Positions 38,566 to 52,300 of a stretch of 64,000 nucleotides of DNA are shown here, piece by piece. The notes beneath the pieces are model-generated. The model did not search any database. It saw only the letters and a program-made list of their open reading frames with translations, and was not told where the DNA came from. A program made the translations under genes and the position numbers. Each line of letters begins with the position of its first letter. Within the stretch, counting starts at the first letter, position 1. The DNA is taken from the NCBI GenBank assembly GCA_020205615.1, contig CM035151.1, positions 15,540,322 to 15,604,321 of the forward strand, written 5' to 3'. This stretch comes from Panax quinquefolius (taxonomy: Eukaryota > Streptophyta > Magnoliopsida > Apiales > Araliaceae).

Positions 38566-39150
38566 TGTAAGACCCAAAAATTTTTAAATAAAAGGAATTT
38601 CCTTTATTTATTATTTTGAAATAGTAAGGGTTGATTTGATTAATGTGGATAGTTAAGGTTAAATACGCAAATATTTCAAAATAAGCAAGTGGTTATAAAA
38701 TATTCATTGTTGTTGTCGGGAATATTCGTTTGGTCGTGGAATATTCAGATCGTCGGGAATATTCGTATGACGACAAGCAGCGACCATGTGTGGGCCCATA
38801 ACTGAAAGCGATTGGATGAAGAAAACGACAAATATAAGTTGTTTTTAAATAACTACGTAGTTGTTTGATTAAGTATCATCGCTTGGAATACCCGGTGGTT
38901 AAAACACACTAATATCGTTGTTGAACAAGAAGACACCAGATTGCACCAATTATCGATTCTTACGTAAGAAGGCACTACTCAATAATGGTTACAATAATTA
39001 TCGCTCAAAGATTTTATTGAGTTAATAATTGTTGCGTTGATATTTTATATTCACGTTGTTTCAATAATTGTCATTACACAAGATCTTTCATTATCGAAGC
39101 AATAATTCATATTATCCTAATAATATTATTAGATAACATTATTGGCAATG
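38566..39150 (+). repeat. right LTR of copy B, first part
   Basis: TGTAAGACCC start right after the purine tract AAGGAGGGAGGT (38554-38565). It is interrupted at CAATG (39146-39150) by the inverted A-family element and resumes at 44707. Confidence 0.92.
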
Positions 39151-41581
39151 TGTAACACTCCCAAAATTAGGTATACGCCACCCATCTTGGGTCGCCACTT
39201 ACATGGTACAAAAATTCAAATACAACTTACTAATATAACTGCGTAGGTATAATAATACGACATAAACCGTGAGTTTGAATACAAATTTTGTCTACTAGAT
39301 ATTATACAAACTCAAAAGGAGTCCTCATTACAACTATTATCACACTATTTCACGTAATAGTGAGGACTACTAATGCTATCCTCCGGACCATTACTTCGTT
39401 CCCGACTGTCTCCAACTATGTTCTCATTTCACGAAGAAGAATAAAGAAAAGAAAGGGTGAGCTCAACTAGCCCAAGAAGAAATATTATGACTAAGATAAT
39501 GCGAATAAATTATCATTAGCCAACAACGATGTTAAACCGATAAAATACAATAGACAACCATTTAATCTGCAGTGGAATAAGCAATCCATTAAAAGAGTCA
39601 AGTAGAGAATAAAGTCTACTATCTTTTAGGTTTTAAAAGGTTTTCATCAATTTTTATCACGAGACTCGACAATAATAAACCACCACATCTAATCATCCCC
39701 TCGCATTCACTTGGCCAAGGATTTTCATCAAATTATCAATGGTCATGACTATACCGAATCACCCCGGTCATAATCATACCAAGAACTATCCATCATCGCA
39801 TTACAGCCACCGAGGACTTTTGTCACATCATTTATATCAAGTCACGATTATACCGAATGATCCTCGGTCATAATCATACTAAGTTCATCTATGCACGTAA
39901 GCCAAAGATAACATAATATAACATGAGGATGATGACAATGACATAGTAATTCAATAAAACAAGTTCAAGAATTATTTAATCCATGAATTATTAACGTCCA
40001 AATTGTCAACACGATATCTTGCTTGTTTAGAGAGTAAAATTCAATAATGATCGGAAGAATATTTCCATGAAAAGATCTTTGGATGAAACGCAAATATCAA
40101 GGATATTCTACTAATTTCATGGAGTATAGAAGTCAAAGTTTTAACCAACCGGGTATAATAAAGAATGGAATAACAAAAGAAATCACCATGCATGCGGTGA
40201 TTTCGCATGTAGACAAAGTTATTCCAATGTAATAATAATAATAACGGAACCAGTCGTGTGAAATTCACAATCAAGCGAGATGTTCCAACCGTAATAATAA
40301 AGATGGAACTGCATCCGGTGTAAAACACACGATAGGATATTCCAACAGAATGATAAAGATTTTAACCAGTCCTGTAAAAACACACGTGATGTGATGTTCC
40401 AATGTAATAATAAAAATAGAACCGTGTCCTGGTGTAAAACACATGCATGTGATGTTCCAATGTAATAATAGAAGAATGTCACCAAGTATAGGTAAACCCA
40501 CAGATACAAAGTTATTCCAATGTAATAATAAGCAATGGAATAACATAAGATTTCACCAAGTATAGGTACGTCTGCATATACAAGGTTATGTATAGGGTAT
40601 GCCACTTTTACAAAAGTTATTCCAATGTAATAATAAAGTGAATGGAATAATGTAAGTTCTCTTCAAGAAGAAAGAATAACACCCTCACCGTAAAAGAAGA
40701 ACCTAATATAGAAGTAGTGAAGTAGCGAGAATACTCTTCTTCTTTCTATAATTTTCTCTATAACTTCTCTATAATTTCTCTCTCTAGAGTTTCAATGAAT
40801 TAAAGAAAAAATAATGAAGGAATGAGCTTCTATTTATAGGAAAATGGAATGCATAAGAACTAATCCATGAACGGTCCCGATTGATTTACTTTAATCTGAC
40901 GATCATCCATATTTAAAGAAAAATCTTTTAAATAAAATATAATATATTCTATTTATATAAAAACATTTTACTATGCAAACACTATGCAATACTACGCAAA
41001 ACACTACGCAAAAACACTACGCAACACTATGCATAATAAAATATAATATATTCTATTTATGTAATAACTTTAATAAAGTATTCTATTTTATATAAAAGAT
41101 GTTTCGCTTTTATTACGTTAATAATACGAATAAAACAAAACGTCATTATCGCTATAATAATTCATATTATTAATCGACAATAATGGAATCAAACCGAGTG
41201 ACTTCTCACATAAAGCATCAATAATCAATACCGTGTCTTTACTATCAACCACACGATATCGACATCGCATTTTACTACCGAAAGGTAGTTCAACAAGAAT
41301 CACGGTAAAACTTCCGCCGTTATTTCAATAAAATATTTTTGTCGCTTTCTTAATCCAACAATAATTACATTGTGGGGTCCACCAATGATTGAGTAGTTGC
41401 ATTTAATATTCCTCGCTAAACCGAATATTCCCCACCAATCGAATATAATATAACCACTGCATACTTTGCAAAATTTATAAATACTACCCACAACTATAAT
41501 ATTATCTCAAATTCACACCATAATATTAAAAATTATTTCGACAAAATTTAAATCTTTATTGATAAAATCTGGGGTCTCACA
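39151..41581 (-). repeat. LTR of the inverted A element (its right LTR)
   Basis: 2431 bases ending GGGGTCTCACA on the + strand. A reversed TATA box lies at 40831-40838, the 60-base tandem array at 40230-40480, and 'gcatagtgtt'-type repeats (reversed) at about 40972-41035. Confidence 0.9.
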
Positions 41582-42301
41582 ATCTCCCTCCTTATGGAAT
41601 TTCAGCCCTCGAAATTAGGTGCGTACGACACGGTATGATAAAGAGATGAGGATACCTTGAATACCTTTATCGCTTTAAAAATATTAAATTCATCTTTGAA
41701 ATCATGCCAAAGCTATTCATTAACAATTCATCTTTGCACTACAGATAAAAGATATACAACCGTAAAACCAATAATCTTTGAGACGCAGACTTAATAAGAT
41801 CACGACCACGAATTATCCATGCACCAATCGCCAAGGATATTCGTGTTTTCAATTACTGATCATGATTATACCGAATAATCCTTGGTCATAATCATACCAA
41901 GTCTATCAATGCACTACTACCAAAGATGACTTTTACCACATCCATGAATTAATATTTCATTCACGAGACTCAAATTTCAATAATTAATTCATATCATCGA
42001 ATCATCCCCGCACTACGGGCCGAGGATATTCATTAAGTATCACGACCACAAATTATCCATGACTACTACCAAAGATAATTGTGTATTCATTAAGTATCCA
42101 CGACCACAAATTATCCATGCACTACTACCAAAAGATAATTGTGTATTCATTAAGATCACGATCACAATTATTCCTATACTCGACCGACCAATTAAATACC
42201 AAATAAATTTAGGTAGGTCATACTAACAAGGAATTCCCGCCTCCCTCCTAGTACTATTCTCACATCTTAGCCAGGATCATATCCTCAAGCTCGATACCAA
42301 T
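41582..42301 (-). other. interior of the inverted A element
   Basis: In the reversed sense: primer site, a short leader similar to 583-700, a deletion junction near 42178, three minisatellite units, and a segment similar to 3860-4280 with the purine tract. No gene is visible. Confidence 0.8.
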
Positions 42302-44701
42302 CGTAACGCCCCAAAATTAGGTATACGTCACCCATCTTGGGTCGCCACTTACATGGTACAAAAATTCAAATACAACTTACTTAATATAACTGCTGTATAC
42401 AATACGACATAAACCGTGAGTTTGAATACAAATTTTGTCTACTAGATATTATACAAACTCAAAAGGAGTCCTCATTACAACTATTATCACACTATTTCAC
42501 GTAATAGTGAGGACTACTAATGCTATCCTCTCGACCATTACTTCGTTCCCAGACTGTCCCGGCCTATGTTCTCATTTCACAAGAGAATAAAGGTGAAAGA
42601 AAGGGTGAGCTCAACTAGCCCAATAGAAATATTATGACTAAGATAATGCGTAATAAATTATCATTAGCCTTCAACAAAGGTTAAACCGATAAAATACAAT
42701 AGACAACCGGTTTAACTGCAATGGTGAATAAGCAATCCATTAAAAGAGTCAAGTAGAGAATAAAGTCTACTATCTTTTAGGTTTTAAAAGGTTTTCATCA
42801 ATTTTTATCACGAGACTCGACTTTAATAATAAACCACCACATCTAATCATCCCCGTATCACTTGGCCAAGGATTTTCATCAAATTATCAATGGTCACGAC
42901 TATACCGAATCACCCCGGTCATAATCATACCAAGAACTATCCATCAACGCATTACAGCCAATCGAGGACTTTTGTCACATCATTTATATCAAGTCATGAT
43001 TATACCGAATGATCCTCGGTCATAATCATACTAAGTTCATCTATGCACGTAAGCCAAAGATAACATAATATAACATGAGGATGATGACAATGACATAGTA
43101 ATTCAATAAAACAAGTTCAAGAATTATTTAATCCATGAATTATTAACGTCCAAATTGTCAACACGATCTTTGTTTAGTAGAGTAAAATTCAATAATGATC
43201 GTAAGAATATTTCCATGAAAAAGATATTTGGATGAAACGCAAATATCGAGGATATTCTACTAATTTCATGGAGTATAAAGTCAAAGTTTTAACCAACCGG
43301 GTATAATAAAGAATGGAATAACAAAAGAAATCACCACGCATGCGGTATTGGATGTATGTGTTATTCCAATGTAATAATAATAACGGAACCAGTCGTGTGA
43401 AATTCACACCCATGTGATGTTCCAACAGTAATAATAAAGATGGAACCCGGATCCTGTAAAACACACGAGATAGGATATTCCAACGAGAATGATAAAGATT
43501 TTAACCAGTCCTGTAAAACACATGCATGTGATGTTCCAATGTAATAATAAAAAAATAAACCGTGTCCTGTAAAACACACGCATGTGATGTTCCAAATGAA
43601 TAATAGAAGAATGTCACCAAGTATAGGGTAAACCACAGATCAAAGTTATTCCAATGTAATAATAAGCAATGGAATAACATAAGGATTTCACCAAGTATAG
43701 GGTATCGCCAGATATACACAGTTATGTATAGGGTATGCCACTTTTACAAAGTTATTCCAATGTAATAATAGTGAATGGAATAATGTAAGTTCTCTTCAAG
43801 AAGAAAGAATAACACCCCTCACCGTAAAAGAAACTGAATATAGAAGTAGTGAAGTAAAGAGAATATACTTCTTCTTTCTATAATTTTCTCTATATAAACC
43901 TTCTCTCTAATTTCTCTCTCTAGTTTCAATGAATTCGTAAGAAAATAATGAAGGAATGAGCTTCATTTATAGGAAAATGGAATGCATAAGAATTAATCCA
44001 TGAACGGTCCAGATTGATTTACTTTAATCTGACGGTCCATATTTAAAGAAAAATCTTTTAAATAAAATATAATATATTCTATTTATATAAAACATTTTAC
44101 TATGCAAACACTATGCAATACTATGAAAACACTATGCAAAACACTATGCAACACTATGCATAATAAAATATAATATATTCTATTTATAGAATAACTTTAA
44201 TAAAGTATTCTATTTTATATAAAAGATGTTTCGCTTTTATTACGTTAATAATACTGAATAAAACAAAACGTCATTATCGCTATAATAATTCATATTATTA
44301 ATCGACAATAATGGAATCAAACCGAGTGACTTCTCACATAAGCATCAATAATCAATACCGTGTGCTACTTATGCAACCACACGTATTCATTCACTTTTAC
44401 TACCGAGTAGTTCAACAAAGAATCACGGTAAAACTTCCGCCGTTATTTCAATAAAATATTTTTGTGCTTTCTTAATCCAACAATAATTACATTGTGGGGT
44501 CCACCAATGATTGAGCCGTTATACGAATATTCCTCGCTAAACCTAATATTCCCCACCAATCGAATATAATATAACCACTTGCATACTTTGCAAAATTTAT
44601 AAATACTACCCACAACTATAATATTATCTCAAATTCACACCATAATATTAAAAATTATTTCACAAAATTTAAATCTTTATTGATAAAATCTGGGTCTCAC
44701 A
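42302..44701 (-). repeat. LTR of the inverted A element (its left LTR)
   Basis: 2400 bases, CGTAACGCCCC to GGGTCTCACA on the + strand. It is very similar to 39151-41581 apart from scattered short indels; a TATA-like ATTTATA (reversed) lies near 43965. Confidence 0.9.
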
Positions 44702-44706
44702 CAATG

Positions 44707-47001
44707 TCTAGAAAGTTACATCAAGGAGAGGTTTGGTCATCTAATCATGCCAGTAGAAGAAGAAATTCTTATTGAAAGCCCCTCTTTCCTGTGAACTGCA
44801 CAGTTGTCAATATTGTGATTCTGTAATATTATTTGTGAATAATTAATTATTGATTTATATGATGAGGAAAATATTGATTTTATGTGGATATAGATGGAAA
44901 AATTTTTAAAATGACAATTGTTGAAAATTAATATTTTATCTTTTTCGATAAAATAATTCATTTAAATATATTATTTTAATAATATATTAACTTGATGATA
45001 TTTTTACAATGAATGTGGGATATATGAGTATATGAGGAGGAAGAGTATTTTTGTGGCATTAAATGTTTAACACATGTTTTGTGTGTTGGTGGACACAATT
45101 ATCGAATAGAAATTTGATTATACTTTGTAAAATCGCCTGTTTGTGGATTTCGGTTAATTTCTGATTGAATTTGGAAAAACTTTCTTCTGCAAAGTTGTAG
45201 AGAATTGAATTTCCTATAAAAACTCGCGAGATTAGAATTTTCTGATGAAAGGGCTATTTATTATGAATTATTGAAGTTCAAGCTCAAAATAATTGATTTT
45301 TGGAAGTTTAAAATATTTAAAATTAGAAAACGTTTTTCTTATTTTTTCTAGAAGGTGGCATGTGTTTGATGGCTGAAATCAGATTCTAGACATGTGTATA
45401 AAATAATATAATTATATTATTAATTTATTAAATTTTCTGCTTTTGGTGTTCTAAGCGATTTCTATAAATAGGTGTCTTGGGTTAGAATTGAAAATCACAC
45501 CGTTAAACTCAAGTTTTCTCTCTCTATATTATCGAGCGTATTCTTGTGAGTATTTTGAGTATACTTTGAGTATTGCTATCTGGTCTGCAAGTCCAAGTCA
45601 TAGCCTATATCCTGGTGTTTCAAATTTAGAAAGACTGGATCTTTCGAGGTAAGGGATATTATTTTTTTTTCATAATGATATTATTTCTTCAATATCATTA
45701 TAATTGAAATGTTGATCCAAGTTTTTATCAAATTTGGAACTTTTTCATGTCGGGTTACTATTCATGAGTTCTTATTCACGAGTTACTATTCATGAGTTAC
45801 TATTCACGAAGTTCTTATTCATGAAAGTTCTTATTCACGAAAGTACTATTCATGAAGCGTGAAGATGTTTTTTGTGGAATTTCTATCTTTTGGTGTCTGA
45901 GTTACTATTCACGTACTACGGACTATTCACGATATCTGACTATTCAATAAAAAATAAAATTTCTTCTTTTTGTCCAAAATATCTATTCGGATACTAACTC
46001 GATTGTATCCATGTTTTGATCATTCTTGAATTTTACACCCCTATGATTATTTTTGAGGTATTTTTGGACGTGGATAAAACCAAGTACTAATCCTTAATCC
46101 TTAATCCTTGTCATTTTGTTTCACCGGATTCGCTTTCTTTAAAAATGTTTTTATCATCTTCATCTTAAATGATGATATTATGGAATATCTTTGGCCTCAG
46201 TAGTGCAAGATGAATGATTTCTTGATGAATATCTTTGGCAGAAAGTGCAAAGATGAACAGTGTTGAGATGAACATAATCGATCGATTAATATCTTTGGCC
46301 TAGTGTCAAAAGATGAACAGTGTTTAGATGAACATGACCAATCGATGAATATCTTTGGCACAGTAGTGCAAAGATGAACAGTGTTTAGATGAACATGACC
46401 AACCGATGAATATCTTTGGCTCAGAGTGCAAAGATGAATATTTGATTCCGGATGTATATTAATTGATGTTACTGAGGATAAAATATTGATGATGGATCAT
46501 TAAATTCATAGATTATAGAGATTTCATTCTCTACGTAACTTCTTACATGAATTATTATTTCAATTAAATATTGATCTCAAACTTGTTGTTTATTGTATTC
46601 TATCGATTTTTCCTCGTTGAAGACTAACGATAATTTGTTGTATATTATCTTAGTCATAATATTCTTTATCGGGCTAGTTGAGCTCACCACTTTTCCTTGT
46701 TGTTCCATTTTTCTTCTCGGGAGGCGAGAATGTAAATGAGTCTTAGTCGGGTATGGAATGAAGGTTCTAGAGAGAGTTGTTTAGTAGTCCTCACCATTTT
46801 GTAAAATAATGAATCAATAATTATGATGGGGATTTATTTGCATGTGGATATTGTCTGAAGACAATATTATATTTAAACTCACAAGATATATTGTCGTATT
46901 TCACACGACATTTGTATTATTGAAGTTGTAGTTTGCTTTTTGTACCATGTATTTGGCGACTCAGAATGGGTGTTGTGTATACCTATTTTGGGGGCGTCAC
47001 A
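44707..47001 (+). repeat. right LTR of copy B, second part
   Basis: It continues from 39150 and has a TATA box at 45463-45470. The 15-base 'ttactattcacgag' array lies at 45755-45860 and a hairpin-module array at 46185-46445. It ends GGGGGCGTCACA. Confidence 0.92.
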
Positions 47002-47006
47002 AGGTG

Positions 47007-48226
47007 TTTAGATGAACATGACCAACTGATGAATATCTTTGGCCTGCAATGCAAAGATGACATGTTGTTGAATATCTTTGGTCAGTAGTGCAAAGATGAA
47101 CTGTTGATGAATATCTTTGGCCCGTAGTGCAAAGATGAATTTATCAGTATGATTATGAACAGGAACTGTGATTTGGTATAACCACGATCTTTGATGTTTC
47201 AGGTGATGAAAATTAACTTTGTCCTGGATGAGAAAAGGAATTTAGAACTATAATTACGATTATGAGTTATACACGTGATTGTGGGATGAAATTTGTTGAT
47301 TAATGTTACGAGGATAAAACATTGTTGATGGACTTTTAACATGGAGAAGATAATAGATTTTATAATTCTATTTGACTCTTCTAATGGATTGCTCATTCTG
47401 CTACAACTATGGTTGAAATTTTATCATCTACCATATGTTCTAAATCTACGATTTATTATTGATGAAGGCTATTGATAATTTAATTATTTTTAGTCATAAT
47501 ATTCTTTCTTGAAGTAGTTGTACTTTCACCCTTTTGCTTCACATTCATTTCGTAATAAAAGTGTAAATTGGGTTGGTAGGGATAGCGAGGAATAGAATGA
47601 TGGTCTATAGATGTTGAGGTGAGGTGAATTTAACTTGGAAGGGTGTTTTGTCATTGTCATACAAGATGTCTAATGACATACAATCTCGTGTCATCATAAG
47701 ATGTGGTCAGGTTGTCATCCGTCCATTTCTTGAATATATTTACCAAAGACTACCTATATAATCTTGGTGTTTATTTGGAGTATAATACCCAATTAGAGAC
47801 AAGTGGAGATAATGATATGTCGATAGAAGACTCACCATTGGAATAATATGATAGTAATCTTCTGCGTTTTCTTTGGGGTCTATTGGAATTGACCAAGGAT
47901 AATTTTGTGGCCATATGATATCTACCATAACTTAGAAGCATGACCTCCCATGTACGAAGAAGGTTTCTTTAAGCACTTCCCAAAGATTCTAATTTCTAAA
48001 ACAGTTTTTGACTATACCTTTATGTAAGGTGTCATTATGATGTCTTATCCAAAGTTGGTGTCCGGAGAGTTACAATTGGTATATATTTGTATCCAAACTC
48101 ACAAAGATATGTGTTGTTGTATTTTACACGACAATTGTTGTAATAAAGTTGTAGTTGTTTTCTGTACCATGTATTTGGCGACTCAGAATGGGTTGGATGG
48201 AATGGACCTATTTTGGGGTTGTTACA
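47007..48226 (+). repeat. right LTR of copy C, second part and outer edge of the cluster
   Basis: It continues 28844 and begins within a hairpin-module array (47020-47140). It ends TTGGGGTTGTTACA. ATATA (48227-48231) is the expected target duplication, but its partner is left of the window. Confidence 0.88.
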
Positions 48227-48756
48227 ATATACAAATGGTTTAACTTGTATAAAAGTTCAATTTTAATATAAGGCATATAAGATGATGTTTTGAAAACAGG
48301 TTTTCAAACCTTATATTCATATAGTAATTGAGGCATTTGATACTTCTATTTTATTCCGTATTCGACTTAATTTGATTTTATTATAGAGATGTGAAGTATA
48401 TTCGACAAAACAATATACATATAATTGTCGGACTCCTTATGGGCATAAAAGTCATTGAAGAATGTCCAAACACTACAAATATGATTTAAATCATTGTCTG
48501 CGCGTCGTCAAGCTTCCCGTTCTCTCTAGATACAAATCTATGGTCACGTGGCTGTTTAATATTTACAAAAAATTAGAAATAAAACTAGATTTAAATAAAC
48601 CTTAGCCATTCTAGCTTAACGGTTCTAGTTTTACAACTTTTGAATCGGTTAAAAGTTATATATGACTAGATTTAGATAAATCTAGTCCACATATTTAAAT
48701 ATTATGAATTTACATTGAATGAACAGTTAAAAATATATTTAAATACAAGAAACAAT

Positions 48757-48794
<38 letters not shown>

Positions 48795-49371
48795 AAAAAA
48801 AGCCACAAATTTAAAATTAAGGTCAAACTGGTAAATATAAATATATATATACAACTGTATTTTTACGTGTATCCAAATGACACCTAAATCATTAAATTTT
48901 ATAAAAATTTCAGTTCTAATAAACCATATTAATTATTTGATAGTCAAAAGTAAAAAAAAAAAAAAAATCCAGCCGGTCACTATCCGGTCGAAACCCATTA
49001 GTCCCCTAGATTTATTGATCAAATTTTAAACTCACATCACTCGTATACTCTCAATATATATACATATTTCTGTAATATTTAAAACCAAATAATAATCTAA
49101 TTTATATGATTTTTAAAAATAATTAATGAATTAATTATTATAAATAGTTGTGATTAAAAAAAATGTATTATAAATTAATATAATGTATATATACACTAGC
49201 CCCCGACTCCGGCCAAATTATTTATATCTCAGTAATAATTTTGAAACCTAAAATAATTCCTAGCTTCGCCACTAGCCACTACCGCACTGTAACCGCTCAG
49301 ACTTCAGAGAGACAGTCACCAGGTCTAATTCGGACCAATCCATTTCAATTTTATCTACAGTCCGAATTTCC
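48227..49371 (+). promoter_or_regulatory. AT-rich upstream region of the acyl-CoA synthetase gene
   Basis: Low-copy-looking DNA between the transposon cluster and the gene. It has an (AT)n run at 48759-48790 and an A run at about 48953-48967. The last 80 bases (from about 49290, 'cgctcagacttcagagag') look like a 5' untranslated leader. I cannot place a single convincing TATA box. Confidence 0.5.
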
Positions 49372-52300
49372 ATGGATTCACCATCTCAACGCCGCCTTCT
49401 AGCCATTCAAAACCACCTCACCTCCTCCACCACAGATGATCAACCTCCACTGCTCCGTCACAACCAAACCGCCAACGAGTTCGTCCTTGGTAGTGCTCCT
49501 CTCTCTCTCTATATATACGCATACAAATTTTAGTGAAGCAGTTTGTTATAAGTTTTGTTGATTATGCTATAAGCTATTATGCTATTAGTTGTGATTTTGG
49601 ACATCATTTGAAGAATTGATATAGTTTCTTTATAGTGGATTCTTTTCTTTTGGGGCCCTGTACTTCTTGAATTCTAACTTTAATCGTTTGATGCTTGTTA
49701 CCTGATCCGTGATCGTGATTTCACTTATGCAGTGCTTTATTCATACTTAGATTTTGTTTATTCGTTTTGACAAGTAGATTCCTATTTGAAACAGTGAAAT
49801 TCTGGAAAATAGAATACACTTTTTGGCCTTAAGCTAATAGGTGTAATTGAGCGACTTGATTACTCTGTCTATCCCACAAACAGAATCCTTATTTACAAAG
49901 TTTGTGGATATTAAGAATATATTTTGTTTCATGTACACCTCTAATAATAATTACTCCCTCCGTCCCAAATTAATTGCTCAGTTTTGACTTTTTAAAGTCA
50001 AATTGACCATTTTTAAAACTAATCTTTTTACTATTTTTGCTAAAATATAGGTGAAGAGATTATAACCAAAAGAAAGTATATACAATTTATTACTAATCCT
50101 AATTTTATAATTTTAGAAATATATTTATATATGCTTAATTATTAATTCTAAAAATAGTCAATTTGACTTTAAAAAGTCAAAACTGAGCAGTTAATTTGGG
50201 ACGGAGGGAGTAGTTGTTAGATTAGTAACATGTATAATCAACTTGAGGATATAGTGTCACTATATACTATTATCACTAAAAGGTGAACTCTTTTTTGGAA
50301 CAATTTTTTATAAATGAGACTTTTTATGTAACGGAGGGAGTATTATTTTATACGAGTCATCTGTGAACTTTATATTCAGATACCATGACACTCTATTATC
50401 ATTTTTAATTACAAATTAAACTCTAAGAATTAGTCAGCTGGACCAGTTTTGCTTTTAATTTATTTGAAACGTGGGTCGTAAGAGGCACTTCAGTATACCA
50501 TGTCCATCCGATGATTATTATGACTATCATTTTGTTTGTCTACCTAAAGACAGTATCTACTATCTACATAGCAGTCCATCTCTTGGAACCACTAGAAAAA
50601 AAGGCTTAATGTTATTGTAGTAGATTTTGCAATAGAGCTGTAAACTGAACCAATCAACTCTTTATCAACTCATTAAAGCTCAAATAAATGAGCTATGATT
50701 CTTCACTTTTCTTAGCTTTTTAATGTTATATGCTTGAGCTAGGTTTGTTTTGCTGATTGAGACAATCTGTTTGAGCTCTATGAAAGTTTTGTGTGATTGA
50801 AGTTTTACTTGTTATTGTATCATAGATAAATGAGCCAAGCTTTGAGCATTAAAATATACTTTATATCTCATAATAGGTGTTGATTGCTGTAATAACCCTG
50901 TTTAGCTTAGGAGAGTTGGGTATTGTGAGTTGGGTACTTTTATCCAAGTTTGTTGGGAAAATAACTTTGGAGGTTCTTGGTAGAGGAGAGTGATCAAAAC
51001 GAGAGTTTTTCCTCGAGTGGTTAGTTTTTGTATGAAGGAGGGTGTGGAAAGCCATTGCATGTGGTTTGGATGAGTTTCTAAGGCAGACTACTTGGTAGTG
51101 GGCTATAGTAGGAGGATAAGCTTCTGGTCGGACTTGTGGTGTATATGCCTACAGGGGATCATTTCCTGATTTTTGGAGTATCACGGTTGATCCGAAATTT
51201 AATCTAAGAAAATAGTCTTGGCAACCAATTTTGAGGAGGAGCTTCTGAGATTAGGAGCTTGAGAGGTGGCTTGCTTGCCGAAAGTGATTCTGAAGCTTGG
51301 CCAGGAAGACTTTGTTTGTTGAAAGTTCCAGAGCAGCTGGAGTTCTTAGTGAGTTCTTATTTCAAGGTGCTTCATTGAGACAAAAATTAAAGCATAGTTC
51401 TTTGCCATAAGAACAATGGGAAGGTAGGGGAGCCTCAGAAGGTGAGCTTTATCTCCTGGATAACGGTGTTGTGTGCTATTTTTACTCTAAATAATTTATA
51501 GACGAGAGGGTTTCAGCTAGCCAGTAGGTGTGGATGAGGGGAGGAACCGATGGACAATTTGCTTCTCAATTCCAAGTTAGTGAGGAGTTTATGGACAATT
51601 GTGTTTGTTTTGTGTGGGATCATGGGAGATGCCGGGTTCAATTCGCAAGATGTTGCAGGTGTGATAGGTGGTTAAGGTGGGGAAGGAGTGGAGAAGGCGA
51701 GGAGAATTGGTGCCTCATAGCATTTGGTGGACTATTTGTAAAGAATGGAACAGTTGGTACTGGGAATGCAGAATGAGGTCCTTGATGCATATTTGGTTTC
51801 TTTTTTTGAGCTTTCTTTTCTAATTGCATAATGAGGTGTATCTGGGTTCTACAGTGCATTTTGTATATTTTTTTGGGAGATTTTACTTTAGGAACCTAGT
51901 GTAGGTATCTTTTGGTAGGTCATGTAGAGTGGGATTCTTTGTTCAGGGCATAGGTGTGACTTTTTCCCCTTTGCGTGTATACTGCACGTGTATATGGGTT
52001 CACACCAGTTTTGGCGCTTCCAGTGGATTTATCTTCTTATCAAAATAAAAAATATATTTGGGCAACGGTTGTCTGTGATCAGGAAATGCTTCTCTTTGTA
52101 ACCTAATCCTTATGGCTATGTTATGAGTAATTATAGCTTGCTTCAAATTCTATCACATATTGTATTTGTTTCCGTTTATGTGTATATTCTTCCACTGTTC
52201 TCTTCTTTCATTCCCTTGGTTTAATATTGTGATCCTGATGTACAAATCTGGCAGAGCAAGGATACAGTGCTGTGCTTCCAGAAAAATTGGAGACAGGAAA

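Larger units (their letters stand above)
39151..44701 (-). mobile_element. A-family LTR element, inverted and internally deleted
   Basis: Two LTRs in reverse orientation, 39151-41581 and 42302-44701, enclose only about 720 bases. CAATG flanks it (39146-39150, 44702-44706), and the filled site reads 'ggcaatgtctagaaag' as at 29427. In the reversed sense the interior keeps the primer site (AAGCTCGATACCA, 42287-42299), a short leader and gag start, then jumps to the hairpin-module minisatellite and the purine tract (41582-41593). It has no coding capacity, so it resembles a short non-autonomous derivative that transposed with enzymes from elsewhere. Confidence 0.92.
28845..47001 (+). mobile_element. 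LTR retrotransposon copy B with two later insertions
   Basis: It is bounded by ATGTG (28840-28844) and AGGTG (47002-47006), a target duplication with one difference. Left LTR: 28845-30862 plus 33677-34590. Interior: 34591-38565. Right LTR: 38566-39150 plus 44707-47001. Net of the inserts it is about 9.8 kb. It is the most complete element here, with gag, a CCHC remnant, protease, the end of reverse transcriptase, and an integrase with zinc-binding, core and C-terminal parts. The core of reverse transcriptase and most of RNase H are missing. The integrase C-terminal sequence and the gag order resemble the Tekay/Del group of chromoviruses, an assignment by memory only. Confidence 0.9.

Noticed and set aside
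50305..50342. Second Stowaway end ('acggagggagta') in intron 1
   Set aside because: Only one end is visible; without a matching inverted end I did not call an element.
51528..51776. 82-residue open frame in intron 1 of the synthetase gene
   Set aside because: It lies out of frame within the LINE relic. The LINE similarity is in another frame.
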